Shown here: in pieces, positions 6,984-14,885 of the stretch | Layout: each line of letters begins with the position of its first letter | Numbering within the stretch: the first letter of the stretch is position 1 | Source of the DNA: JBBKWX01 sp037969175 | GTDB taxonomy: Bacteria > Bacteroidota > Bacteroidia > AKYH767-A > JBBKVM01 | DNA length: 15,350 nt | NCBI GenBank assembly: GCA_037969175.1 | Contig: JBBKWX010000014.1 | Span: 1 to 15,350, forward strand | Reading direction: 5' to 3' | Made by a program: the position numbers and the translations under genes | The notes under the pieces: model-generated | The model's database searches: none | What the model was told of the DNA's origin: nothing | The model's input: only the letters and a program-made list of their open reading frames with translations

Positions 6984-9008
6984 TTAGTTCTTTGACTGGA
7001 TCAATTTCTCAAGCGAATACATCTCGTCACGCATCTTGGCGGCTTCAATAAAATCGAGCTCTTTAGCTGCTTTTTCCATGGCTCTTCGGGTATCATTGAT
7101 GATCTTCCGGATCTCATCTTTACTCATAAACTGAAAGACCGGATCAGCAGCAATACCATTGCTCTCCAACCTCACATATGCTTTGGTCTCGGCTACTTTA
7201 GAATTAGCAACTGAAGTTTGTCCAAGTATAGATTCCTTAGATTTAGTAATGGCAGTAGGAGTGATGCCATGTTCTGTATTATAGGCAAGCTGTTTTTCTC
7301 TTCTGCGGTTAGTCTCATCTATAGTTTGCTTCATGGATCTTGTGATCTTATCGGCATACATGATCACTTTACCATTTAAGTTTCTGGCCGCTCTTCCTGC
7401 TGTTTGCGTTAAAGAACGTGTGCTGCGAAGGAAACCTTCTTTATCTGCATCAAGGATTGCTACGAGTGAAACTTCCGGAAGATCCAATCCTTCACGAAGC
7501 AGGTTAATCCCAACCAAAACATCAAAATTACCCAACCTCAGATCACGGAGAATTTCAACACGATCCAAAGTATCAACTTCAGAATGGATATATCTGCATC
7601 TGATATCCAATCGGGTCATGTATTTGGTCAGCTCTTCAGCCATTCTTTTCGTCAGTGTGGTGACTAATACACGTTCATCCTTAGCTACGGTCAATGCGAT
7701 CTCTTCCAGAAGATCATCCACCTGATTCTGACTGGGTCTAACATCTATGACAGGATCCAGCAATCCTGTTGGACGGATCACTTGTTCCACTACCACACCT
7801 TCGCTTTGCTGCAATTCGTAATCGGCAGGAGTAGCGCTCACGTATATGGCTTGCTTTACTATGCTTTGGAATTCCTCAAATTTTAAGGGCCGATTATCCA
7901 TAGCTGCAGGAAGTCTGAAGCCGTAATCCACTAAATTTATTTTTCTTGAGCGGTCTCCTCCATACATAGCCCCGATCTGTGAAACTGTGACATGGCTTTC
8001 ATCGATGACCATCAGGAAGTCATCCGGGAAATAATCCAATAAACAGAAAGGTCTTGATCCGGGAGGGCGGCCGTCAAAATAGCGGCTATAATTTTCAATA
8101 CCTGAACAATATCCCAATTCACGGATCATCTCCAGATCATATGTAACGCGGTCTTCGAGACGTTTAGCTTCAAGCGGTTGTTTCACGGAACGGAAGTATT
8201 CAACCTGTTCCATCATATCATCCTGAATCTGAAAGATGGCGTCCTTAATACTGTCTTTGGAAGTCACAAAAATGTTAGCCGGGAAGATTACAACTTCATT
8301 GAGCTTCTCGATTCGCTTTCCAGTTGGAGGATCAAAACTTTCAAGTTCTTCAATTTCATCACCAAAAAAAGTTATTCTGAAACCATGATCCGAATAGGCA
8401 AGAAAAACGTCAACCGTATCACCTTTAACTCTAAAATTGCCTCGTTTGAATTCCGCCTCAGTCCTTGAATACAGACTGGTAACCAATTGATGCAGGAACG
8501 CATTTCTGCTTATCTTATCTCCCACACATACACGATGAATATTCTCTTTAAAATCGGCCGGATTTCCAATACCATAAATGCAGGAGACTGAACTAACAAC
8601 AATAATGTCTCTTCTGCCGGATAGGAGTGAAGTGGTAGTACTAAGTCTTAATTTTTCTATCTCTTCGTTAATGGATAGATCTTTTTCAATATAAGTATTT
8701 GAAGAAGGCAGATAAGCTTCCGGTTGGTAATAATCGTAATATGAAACAAAATATTCAACAGCATTATTGGGGAAAAACTGTTTGAATTCACCATACAATT
8801 GGGCTGCAAGAGTTTTATTGTGACTCAATACCAATGTTGGTCTTTGTACTTGCTGTATAACATTAGCTACGGTAAACGTTTTACCGGAACCGGTTACGCC
8901 TAACAGTGTTTGAGCTTTATCGCCTCTGATAACACCCGCGACAAGTTGTTTTATTGCTTCAGGTTGATCACCTGTAGGTTCGAACTCAGAAGTTAATTTG
9001 AAATCCAT
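6984..9008 (-). CDS. uvrB: UvrABC excinuclease subunit B
   Basis: UvrB is the damage-verifying helicase-like subunit of nucleotide excision repair. It is loaded by UvrA and then recruits UvrC for incision. The 674-residue length is standard. Visible landmarks are GDQPEAI (13-19), Walker A GVTGSGKT (37-44), the damage-probing beta-hairpin region around YYDYYQPEAY (90-99), the DEAD-like DESHV box (336-340), the helicase motif GINLLREGLDLPEVSLVAILDADKEGFLRS, whose last residues match the family exactly, and QTAGRAARN. A C-terminal UVR domain (about 633-668, with KELDFIEAAKMRDEM) contacts UvrC. The start MDFKLTSEFEPTGDQP matches the family N terminus. uvrA and uvrC are not in the window. The gene sits 28 nt after aroE, the largest gap in this run, and directly before the unknown membrane gene. 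I saw no LexA-like operator in the gap. Confidence 0.98.
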   Translation of the reverse strand: MDFKLTSEFEPTGDQPEAIKQLVAGVIRGDKAQTLLGVTGSGKTFTVANVIQQVQRPTLVLSHNKTLAAQLYGEFKQFFPNNAVEYFVSYYDYYQPEAYLPSSNTYIEKDLSINEEIEKLRLSTTTSLLSGRRDIIVVSSVSCIYGIGNPADFKENIHRVCVGDKISRNAFLHQLVTSLYSRTEAEFKRGNFRVKGDTVDVFLAYSDHGFRITFFGDEIEELESFDPPTGKRIEKLNEVVIFPANIFVTSKDSIKDAIFQIQDDMMEQVEYFRSVKQPLEAKRLEDRVTYDLEMIRELGYCSGIENYSRYFDGRPPGSRPFCLLDYFPDDFLMVIDESHVTVSQIGAMYGGDRSRKINLVDYGFRLPAAMDNRPLKFEEFQSIVKQAIYVSATPADYELQQSEGVVVEQVIRPTGLLDPVIDVRPSQNQVDDLLEEIALTVAKDERVLVTTLTKRMAEELTKYMTRLDIRCRYIHSEVDTLDRVEILRDLRLGNFDVLVGINLLREGLDLPEVSLVAILDADKEGFLRSTRSLTQTAGRAARNLNGKVIMYADKITRSMKQTIDETNRRREKQLAYNTEHGITPTAITKSKESILGQTSVANSKVAETKAYVRLESNGIAADPVFQFMSKDEIRKIINDTRRAMEKAAKELDFIEAAKMRDEMYSLEKLIQSKN

Positions 9009-9036
9009 TGCTTAAAAATACTAAAAAAGAGCCGTA

Positions 9037-9795
9037 TCAGGCATTCCAAAGTTCCCATGCTTTATCGGCTTGTAAATGCAACATCTCTAATCCATTTTTT
9101 ATTTTGGCACCCATTTCAGCACCTTTCTTTAAAAATTCGGTCTGGTCCGGATTATATACCAGATCAAACAAAAAGTGTGAAGAAGTCAATGCTTCATAAG
9201 GGATCTCAGGTGAGTTGTTAATATCAGGATACATCCCAACAGGAGTAGTATTAATTATAAGTTTATGGGATGCCAGGATATCATGGTCAAGGTCTTTATA
9301 TGCTATGGTGCCTAAAGCTGAAGGATCTCTTGCTACCACTACAAAAGGGATTTTATTCTTCGCCAGAGCATATTGAACTGCCGCGGCTCCACCGCCATTA
9401 CCCAGAACAATTGCTTTTAGCTCTTTTGTCTTTTTAATGAATCCTAAAAGACTTTCGTTGAATCCGGTAACATCCGTATTATATGCATCGATCCCTCTAA
9501 CATTACCTTCATAATCACGGGTAATCATCAATGTATTGGCAGCACCTGTTTCAATGACTTCAGGACTCATCCACGTACAATACTCAAGTACTTCTTTTTT
9601 ATAAGGAATGGTAATATTCAAGCCTTTCAGCTTTTTATTGGTATTTAATAATTCTATCAGTTCTTCAATTTTACCGATAGGATACAATTTGTATTCATAT
9701 CGATCTTCCAGGCCCAGAATTTTAAATTTTTCAGCGAAATAGTTTGACGAAAAAGAATGCGTCAGTTGTTTTCCAATAAGTCCAAAGCAGATCAT
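9037..9795 (-). CDS. aroE: Shikimate dehydrogenase (NADP+)
   Basis: AroE reversibly reduces 3-dehydroshikimate to shikimate with NADPH, in the pathway to chorismate and aromatic amino acids. The 252-residue protein is slightly short for the family (about 260-280) but appears complete. The substrate-binding opening is FGLIGKQLTHSFSS (4-17). GLNITIPYKKEV (58-69) carries the catalytic lysine (K66) and YNTDVTG (105-111) the catalytic aspartate (D108). A nucleotide-binding loop LGNGGGAAAV (131-140) replaces the common GAGGAxxA pattern. VARDPS (154-159) has an arginine consistent with NADP preference. INTTPVGMYP (181-190) and the final GLEMLHLQADKAWELW helix (235-250) are diagnostic. Its ATG lies 2 nt after the DUF368 stop. 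No other aro gene is close, so pathway clustering is absent here. Confidence 0.96.
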   Translation of the reverse strand: MICFGLIGKQLTHSFSSNYFAEKFKILGLEDRYEYKLYPIGKIEELIELLNTNKKLKGLNITIPYKKEVLEYCTWMSPEVIETGAANTLMITRDYEGNVRGIDAYNTDVTGFNESLLGFIKKTKELKAIVLGNGGGAAAVQYALAKNKIPFVVVARDPSALGTIAYKDLDHDILASHKLIINTTPVGMYPDINNSPEIPYEALTSSHFLFDLVYNPDQTEFLKKGAEMGAKIKNGLEMLHLQADKAWELWNA

Positions 9796-9797
9796 TA

Positions 9798-10730
9798 TTA
9801 TTCAGGATCCGAAGCAAATTTTTCAATAAGTAAAACAATAGCAAAACCAAAGGCCGCAAGTAATAGGGCTAAGGCCAATTGTGGTTCCATGCCTGTTAAG
9901 GCTCTGAATGCATCAGGTGAAACATTATCCTGAATCAAGGGGTGCAGGGCACCTTTACTGTCCGTATAATAACTAACAGTATGTTTCCAGGGCCAAACCT
10001 TATTTAAAGATCCGATCATAAATCCGGCAAGCAACGCGACAGTCAGATCATGATATTTTTTCAATAGCCAGGTAAGAACATGAGAAAAGACTAACAATCC
10101 GGAAACTGCACCTGTTCCAAAAAAGATAATGACATCAAGTTTAAACTCGCTTAGTGAGCTGAGGATAAACTGATATTTCCCCATTAGTAACAGGATAAAA
10201 CTTCCTGAGATCCCAGGGAGTATCATTGCACAAATGGCTATGAAACCTGATAAGAAGATGAACCAATAAGCTTCAGAAGTTTGTGCCGGAACCAAAATGG
10301 TGATATAATAGGCTATCACTATCCCTATAAAACCGGAAATATAAACAGATGTATTATGCTCTTTAATAGATTTCCATACAACTACAGCGCTGGCTATGAT
10401 CAAACCAAAAAAGAAAGACCAGAGGGGGACAGGATTACGTTCCAGAAGCAGGAGGATGACTTTTGAAAGAAGTGCAACAGAGATCCCGATTCCTGCTAAA
10501 AGATAAATGAAAAAAGAGAAATTTATCTTAGCCCAGAATCCTTTAAGATCTCCTTTAATTAAATTGGCTGTTATCGCCAAACTTACGTCACGGATAGAAG
10601 AAACCAGTTCTTCATATATACCGGTAATAAAAGCAATGGTTCCACCACTAACACCGGGTACAACATCGGCTGCACCCATGAGGGCACCTTTAGCGGTGAG
10701 TAGGATCTTTTCGGAAAAGTTTCTGGCCAT
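9798..10730 (-). CDS. DUF368 family membrane protein, PopT-like undecaprenyl phosphate translocase
   Basis: This 310-residue polytopic membrane protein has about eight to ten hydrophobic segments. It carries the family signature twice: GAADVVPGVSGGT (19-31) and LPGISGSF (171-178). These are probably the matching half-sites of an internally repeated fold. DUF368 proteins (PopT) were recently shown in other bacteria to move undecaprenyl phosphate back across the inner membrane for peptidoglycan and other envelope glycan synthesis; assigning that role here is by family only. A hydrophilic insert at about 246-282 lies between the last two hydrophobic regions. Its ATG shares a base with the rhodanese stop (TAATG), so the two are likely translationally coupled. 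A phosphoglucosamine mutase, also serving peptidoglycan precursors, is encoded divergently about 2.7 kb away. Confidence 0.9.
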   Translation of the reverse strand: MARNFSEKILLTAKGALMGAADVVPGVSGGTIAFITGIYEELVSSIRDVSLAITANLIKGDLKGFWAKINFSFFIYLLAGIGISVALLSKVILLLLERNPVPLWSFFFGLIIASAVVVWKSIKEHNTSVYISGFIGIVIAYYITILVPAQTSEAYWFIFLSGFIAICAMILPGISGSFILLLMGKYQFILSSLSEFKLDVIIFFGTGAVSGLLVFSHVLTWLLKKYHDLTVALLAGFMIGSLNKVWPWKHTVSYYTDSKGALHPLIQDNVSPDAFRALTGMEPQLALALLLAAFGFAIVLLIEKFASDPE

Positions 10731-11047
10731 TAAATGAGATCCATTGTAGGGTCAACTTCTTCAGACCAGGCTTGTAGCCCACCTTTTAGATTCACCAGGT
10801 TATCAAAACCAAATCTTCTTTCCAGCTCTTTAATTGCATTTGTGCTTCTGTTCCCGCTTTTACAATGAAAAATAATCTCACGATCACGCGGTAATTTTTC
10901 AGCATAATCCAACAACTGAACTAAGGGAACAGATTTAGCTCCAATATTAGCAATTTGATATTCATAAGGCTCTCTGATGTCTATGATCATAAGCTCTTTT
11001 CCGCTATCCATCATGGATTTAAGTTCCGTTGCCGTGATCTCTTTCAT
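10730..11047 (-). CDS. Single-domain rhodanese-like sulfurtransferase
   Basis: From ATG 11047 the protein has 105 residues, the normal size of a stand-alone rhodanese domain (PspE/GlpE type), with no signal peptide. MIIDIREPYEY (20-30) is the conserved first motif, and the active-site loop HCKSGNRS (61-68) keeps the catalytic cysteine C62 and the CxxGxR layout, so it should be active. GFDNLVNLKGGLQAW (80-94) is the usual C-terminal signature. Such proteins move sulfane sulfur, for example from thiosulfate with release of sulfite, or act as persulfide carriers. The open frame reaches 11086, but the extra 13 residues overlap the ComA-family gene; ATG 11047 lies 4 nt after that gene's TAA and gives the normal N terminus. 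Next to a sulfite-consuming enzyme, a sulfite-supply role is possible (inference). Confidence 0.92.
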   Translation of the reverse strand: MKEITATELKSMMDSGKELMIIDIREPYEYQIANIGAKSVPLVQLLDYAEKLPRDREIIFHCKSGNRSTNAIKELERRFGFDNLVNLKGGLQAWSEEVDPTMDLI

Positions 11048-11051
11048 AAGA

Positions 11052-11852
11052 TTATTCACTTGCTTCGAGTGTAGCATTAAGCTCATCTTTTGTTTGATCC
11101 ATAAATTGGAAAAAAGTATCGCTTCTAAGTCCTACTCTCAAACTTTCGAGAGCAATTACTTCATGAGGGGCAATATTTCCAAGATTAACATTGGCACCGA
11201 ATAATTTCACGAACCAAGCCTGTTGCGATTTTTGAGGCGCTTCCCAAATAATATTCTCAGGCGCAACTTTAGAGATGATCTTATTGATCAGTACCACATG
11301 TGTTTTCCCATTCGGTCGAAAGATCCCGACAGTACCACTTTCTCTGGCTTCGGCAATCACTTTCCAGCTACCGGCATCCAGCTCTTTCTGCATCATATCA
11401 ATCCAAACATTTGGACGGATAATAATACCTTCTTCTTTAGAACCTACTTCAGATAATACTTTTACCTGAGTGGATAATTCACGGATGATCCTCAGTTTCT
11501 TTTCATGAGGTAGGGTGATGGAGCCATCGCTGACTTCGGCCATCTCTACTCCAAATTTATCCAGCATCAGACGAAACTCTTTATACATACCCCGGATAAG
11601 GTATGCTTCGAGCAAGGTTCCTCCAAAATAGACGGGAACTTTGAGGTCTTTATACATCTTTAATTTCCCTTCCAGGTTGGGAGTGAGAAAAGATGATCCA
11701 AATCCAAGTTTTACTACATCTATGTAGGGTCCGCTAATGGAGATCATGTCTTCTGCTTCTCTTATACTCAGGCCTTTATCCATTACCATGGTTAAGCCAT
11801 GCTGACGGGGTATAACCGTGCGCTCAGGTATTTGCGTTAAATGAAAATTCAT
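11052..11852 (-). CDS. Phosphosulfolactate synthase, ComA family
   Basis: ComA-type enzymes add sulfite to phosphoenolpyruvate, giving (2R)-phospho-3-sulfolactate. This is the first step of coenzyme M synthesis in methanogens and of sulfolactate formation in some bacteria. The 266-residue protein has the TIM-barrel motif series of the family in order: DVVKLGFGSS (45-54), VYFGGTLLEAY (74-84), EVSDGSITLP (106-115), VLSEVGSKE (132-140), IWEAPQKSQQAWFV (202-215) and NVNLGNI (221-227). All expected acidic and basic active-site positions I can recognise are present. No comB phosphatase, comC dehydrogenase or decarboxylase lies in the window, so the later fate of the product is unknown. In Bacteroidota a sulfonate could feed cysteate and capnine-type sulfonolipids (inference). 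The ATG overlaps the TPR gene's TGA by the classic ATGA, and the rhodanese follows 4 nt downstream. Confidence 0.92.
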   Translation of the reverse strand: MNFHLTQIPERTVIPRQHGLTMVMDKGLSIREAEDMISISGPYIDVVKLGFGSSFLTPNLEGKLKMYKDLKVPVYFGGTLLEAYLIRGMYKEFRLMLDKFGVEMAEVSDGSITLPHEKKLRIIRELSTQVKVLSEVGSKEEGIIIRPNVWIDMMQKELDAGSWKVIAEARESGTVGIFRPNGKTHVVLINKIISKVAPENIIWEAPQKSQQAWFVKLFGANVNLGNIAPHEVIALESLRVGLRSDTFFQFMDQTKDELNATLEASE

Positions 11853-13264
11853 GAAGGATTTCTGTACAATTCTATAAGGTTCAGGATCTTAGGATCTTCA
11901 ACTATCTTAGGCATCCATTTCAATAATTCAATGTGCCCGTTGAAGTTTGCAAGCAGTGCAAGATGTAAATAATCACATGCATCTGCAATACGTCCTGCAA
12001 GGTAAGAAGTTTGAACTAGTTTATATTGTATTTCAGTATTATCAGGGTGATGTTTTATTCCAAGAAGCACCATTTCCAGGGCTTGGGTAAATTGTTCATT
12101 CTCAATATATAGATCCGTATAATCCAACCAGATATCCGGATTTTCAGCTTCCAGTTCAGTTACTTTTTGATAATATTTTGAAGCTTCTTCGAAATTATTA
12201 AGTCGGGCATAACAATCGCCAAGAGCATAGCAATATTCTGAATTATCTTCATCGATATCTAATGCTTTTCTGATGAAGTGGATGGCTTCATAATATCTTT
12301 CTTCACTTTCCAGGGTAACGGCTACTCCAAACCATGCATCTCCGAAGTCAGGTTCGATCCGGGCTGCTTTCTTGTAGTTATCCCTAGCTTCATCCATCCG
12401 GTTAAGTTTCTCATAGCATTCACCTATGTTATAATAGGTTATGGCATCCGGAGTTTCGAATTCAAAAGTCTGAATATAGCATTCTATTGCCTTTTCAAAA
12501 AGATCCAGATTAGCATAGGTATTTCCCATATTGAAATGAGCAGAAGCGAAATCAAACTTAATAAGTATACTATATTCAAATGCTCGCAAAGCCTCATCAA
12601 AACGGCCTAAGCGGTTATAGACTATACCCAGATTATACCAGGCCGTACATGAATAAGGCTCATTATCAATGTATTGCTCATAAAAAGCAACGCTTTCCTC
12701 AAATTTATTGGTGATGTCGTAACAATAAGCGATCTCATATAATGCTATCTCTGTATGTCTTTCATCATTCAGACATTGCTTGAAATATTCAATTGCTCTG
12801 TCGTATTCACCCCAACTTTGATAGCTGTAAGCAATATTGATCTTTAATGTTTCAGGATCTTCAGATAATGGCAGAGCGGAAGCAAAGTTTCTGATCGCTT
12901 CTTCGTAATTCTCCAACTGACTATATATTCCACCACGGACCATATAAATGTCAGCGTCAGACGGCTCCATATTTTGAGCTTTATCCAGAACCAACAAGGC
13001 TTCATTGCACTGGTCTGTGATAGCCAATAGCTGAGCTTGCTTTAATAAAAATGAAACAGAATAGGGGTGTTGTGAGCAGGCATAATCAATTACCTGTAAA
13101 CCTTTTACAGGATCATTGCGATCAAAATAGTGATCTATTATGCTCAGGAAAGTATCGACATCAAAGAAATATTGATCTCTTCTTCGAATCATTTCCTCAA
13201 AACGTTCGACAGAATGCCTGATCTCTTCATTCTCCTGTTCGAAATTCTCAAAATCTTCGTCCAT
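11849..13264 (-). CDS. Tetratricopeptide repeat protein
   Basis: From ATG 13264 the protein has 471 residues, no signal peptide and a very acidic N terminus (MDEDFENFEQENEE). About twelve 34-residue TPR units run almost without break from residue 34 to 443. Good examples are AWYNLGIVYNRLGRFDEALR (208-227), AHFNMGNTYANLDLFEKAIE (242-261) and AITYYNIGECYEKLNRMDEA (274-293). A cytoplasmic superhelical scaffold for protein-protein contacts is expected; the partner cannot be told. The open frame continues upstream to 13366, but a consensus -7 box at 13300-13307 would put the transcript start near 13293, inside that extension, so 13264 is preferred. It is the first gene of the nine-gene run and overlaps the ComA-family gene by ATGA. 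Confidence 0.9.
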   Translation of the reverse strand: MDEDFENFEQENEEIRHSVERFEEMIRRRDQYFFDVDTFLSIIDHYFDRNDPVKGLQVIDYACSQHPYSVSFLLKQAQLLAITDQCNEALLVLDKAQNMEPSDADIYMVRGGIYSQLENYEEAIRNFASALPLSEDPETLKINIAYSYQSWGEYDRAIEYFKQCLNDERHTEIALYEIAYCYDITNKFEESVAFYEQYIDNEPYSCTAWYNLGIVYNRLGRFDEALRAFEYSILIKFDFASAHFNMGNTYANLDLFEKAIECYIQTFEFETPDAITYYNIGECYEKLNRMDEARDNYKKAARIEPDFGDAWFGVAVTLESEERYYEAIHFIRKALDIDEDNSEYCYALGDCYARLNNFEEASKYYQKVTELEAENPDIWLDYTDLYIENEQFTQALEMVLLGIKHHPDNTEIQYKLVQTSYLAGRIADACDYLHLALLANFNGHIELLKWMPKIVEDPKILNLIELYRNPS

Positions 13265-13299
13265 ACTTTTGCCTTTGCTGAGAATAATCTTACTTAGAA

Positions 13300-13307
13300 C
13301 AAAGGTA
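13300..13307 (-). promoter_or_regulatory. Promoter -7 box for the TPR-led gene run
   Basis: On the minus strand these bases read TACCTTTG, an exact match to the Bacteroidota sigma-factor -7 consensus TAnnTTTG. It would place the transcript start around 13293, about 29 nt before ATG 13264. I found no convincing -33 TTG/TTTG at the usual distance, so this is a half-site match. Confidence 0.55.
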
Positions 13308-13428
13308 TAAAAATATAGAGGATTAAGCCTTGCATTATTGAAAGTTATAAACATGCCTTTGTGCAATTATTATTTGCTAAAAGTGAGCTAAAAGCCTCAG
13401 TAAATAAGAATAAATGCTCAGGATGCTG

Positions 13429-13436
13429 TATCTTTG
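13429..13436 (+). promoter_or_regulatory. Promoter -7 box for the phosphoglucosamine mutase gene
   Basis: The bases read TATCTTTG, an exact TAnnTTTG match, followed by CAG. A transcript start near 13443 would leave a leader of about 15 nt before the TTG start codon at 13458. No clear -33 element is seen about 20 nt upstream. Together with the minus-strand box at 13300-13307 it makes this 193-nt gap a divergent promoter region. Confidence 0.55.
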
Positions 13437-13457
13437 CAGCCTTAAAAATTTATTATT

Positions 13458-14858
13458 TTGACATTAATCAGATCAATATCCGGAATCAGAGGAACTATTG
13501 GAGGAGAACCGGGAACAGGACTTACTCCTACAGACACAGTTTTATACGCAGCTGCCTATGCAGCCTGGCTTAGAGAACAAAATCCCAACAAAAAGAGATT
13601 GAAGGTTGTTATTGGCAGAGATGCCCGTATATCCGGCGCGATGATCAATCAATTGGTTTCCGGAACCCTGATGGGCTGCGGTTGCGATGTGATAGATCTG
13701 GGTTTGAGTACTACACCCACAGTTGAAATGGCTGTACCTGCAGAAAAAGCAGATGGAGGTATCATTCTCACGGCCAGTCACAATCCTAAACAATGGAATG
13801 CGCTTAAGTTATTGAACAATAAAGGTGAATTTATTTCCGCTGCTGAAGGTGGCAGATTGTTGGAGATCGCTGAAAAAGGGGAGTTGAACTTCAGTGCTGT
13901 AGGGGATCTTGGTCAGTATTCCCAGGACCATACCTGGATAGATAAGCATATTGAAAAGATCATTGCATTGCCATTGGTAGATGTGGAAGCTATCTCTAAA
14001 AAGAAATTCAAGATCGTTATTGATTGTGTTAATTCAACTGGTGGATTGGCATTGCCAAAACTATTGAAAGCACTTGGTGTAAATGATGTAGTTGAATTAT
14101 ACTGTGATCCAACAGGTGAATTCCCGCATAATCCTGAACCTTTGCCTGAGCATTTGAGTGATCTTTCACAGGAAGTAAAACGCAGCAAAGCTCATCTGGG
14201 TATAGTTGTAGATCCGGATGTTGACAGACTTGCTATGGTATGTGAAGACGGGGAGATGTTTGGTGAGGAATATACATTGGTTGCAGTTGCCGATTATGTT
14301 TTGAGCAATAAAAAGGGAAATACAGTTTCTAACCTCAGCTCAACGCGTGCGTTGAGAGATGTGACTGAAAAGCAGGGTGGGACTTATTTTGCATCTGCAG
14401 TAGGCGAGGTGAATGTTGTTGAAATGATGAAGGCAGAAAATGCAGTCATCGGAGGAGAAGGTAATGGTGGGATCATATATCCTGAGCTGCATTATGGTAG
14501 AGATGCTATGGTCGGTATCGCTTTGTTTCTTTCGCATTTGGCCAAGTCGGGCAAGTCTACGAGCATGCTTAGATCTAAATATCCGAATTACCATATCTCT
14601 AAAAACAAGATCGAGCTTACACCGGATGTGGATGTAGATGGTATCCTGGCTTCAATTGAAGAAAAATACAAGAAACAGCCTGTCAATTCGGTTGATGGTG
14701 TTAAAATAGAGTTTGATAAGGAATGGGTGCATTTGAGAAAATCGAATACTGAGCCTATCATCAGGATATATGCTGAGAGCACTTCTTTGACCACTGCTGA
14801 GAATCTGGCAGAGAAGATCATCATGGATATCAAGGATCTGATCACGACGAAGGTTTAG
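13458..14858 (+). CDS. glmM: Phosphoglucosamine mutase (alpha-D-phosphohexomutase family), TTG start
   Basis: GlmM isomerises glucosamine-6-phosphate to glucosamine-1-phosphate on the way to UDP-GlcNAc for peptidoglycan and lipopolysaccharide. The 466-residue protein has all four family sites: the phosphoserine loop TASHNP (105-110, Ser107), the magnesium loop DPDVDR (252-257), the sugar-selecting loop GGEGNGG (332-338) and the phosphate-binding RKSNTEP (427-433). The sugar loop differs from the classic GEqSGH of proteobacterial GlmM, so a phosphomannomutase/phosphoglucomutase role is an alternative; bacteroidal homologues of this type are usually called GlmM. The start is TTG at 13458, giving MTLIRSISGIRGTIGG. 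No in-frame ATG exists nearby, and the family N terminus (SISGIRGTIGG) begins only a few residues in, so the rare start is well supported. It is transcribed divergently from the TPR-led run. Confidence 0.9.
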   Translation: MTLIRSISGIRGTIGGEPGTGLTPTDTVLYAAAYAAWLREQNPNKKRLKVVIGRDARISGAMINQLVSGTLMGCGCDVIDLGLSTTPTVEMAVPAEKADGGIILTASHNPKQWNALKLLNNKGEFISAAEGGRLLEIAEKGELNFSAVGDLGQYSQDHTWIDKHIEKIIALPLVDVEAISKKKFKIVIDCVNSTGGLALPKLLKALGVNDVVELYCDPTGEFPHNPEPLPEHLSDLSQEVKRSKAHLGIVVDPDVDRLAMVCEDGEMFGEEYTLVAVADYVLSNKKGNTVSNLSSTRALRDVTEKQGGTYFASAVGEVNVVEMMKAENAVIGGEGNGGIIYPELHYGRDAMVGIALFLSHLAKSGKSTSMLRSKYPNYHISKNKIELTPDVDVDGILASIEEKYKKQPVNSVDGVKIEFDKEWVHLRKSNTEPIIRIYAESTSLTTAENLAEKIIMDIKDLITTKV

Positions 14859-14885
14859 ATCGAGTTCTGACCTGGCTTTCCTTTT

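Larger units (their letters stand above)
4367..13264 (-). other. Predicted nine-gene operon (TPR to DAO oxidoreductase)
   Basis: All nine genes point the same way, and every junction is between a 4-nt overlap and a 28-nt gap. In transcription order the junctions are ATGA overlap (TPR/comA), 4 nt (comA/rhodanese), TAATG (rhodanese/DUF368), 2 nt (DUF368/aroE), 28 nt (aroE/uvrB), TAATATG (uvrB/membrane protein), TAATG (membrane protein/propeller) and TAATATG (propeller/oxidoreductase). The only clear promoter match is upstream of the first gene. Internal promoters inside coding sequence cannot be excluded. I see no terminator hairpin at the 3' end, where the run collides with the opposite-strand gene. 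Confidence 0.7.

Noticed and set aside
7333..7725. Plus-strand reading frame of 130 codons inside uvrB
   Set aside because: It is antisense to a conserved helicase region, is serine/arginine rich and has no family resemblance.
11048..11086. Longer start for the rhodanese at 11086
   Set aside because: It overlaps the end of the ComA-family gene; ATG 11047 gives the standard rhodanese N terminus.
1..13264. Defence island (VWA, TPR and rhodanese proteins near a protease and UvrB)
   Set aside because: The individual folds do occur in defence systems, but here they sit among housekeeping metabolism genes with no nuclease, toxin, NTPase sensor or mobile-element context.
13265..13366. N-terminal extension of the TPR protein to a start at 13366
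   Set aside because: The -7 box at 13300-13307 lies inside it, the added residues are not TPR-like, and ATG 13264 gives a clean acidic N terminus.
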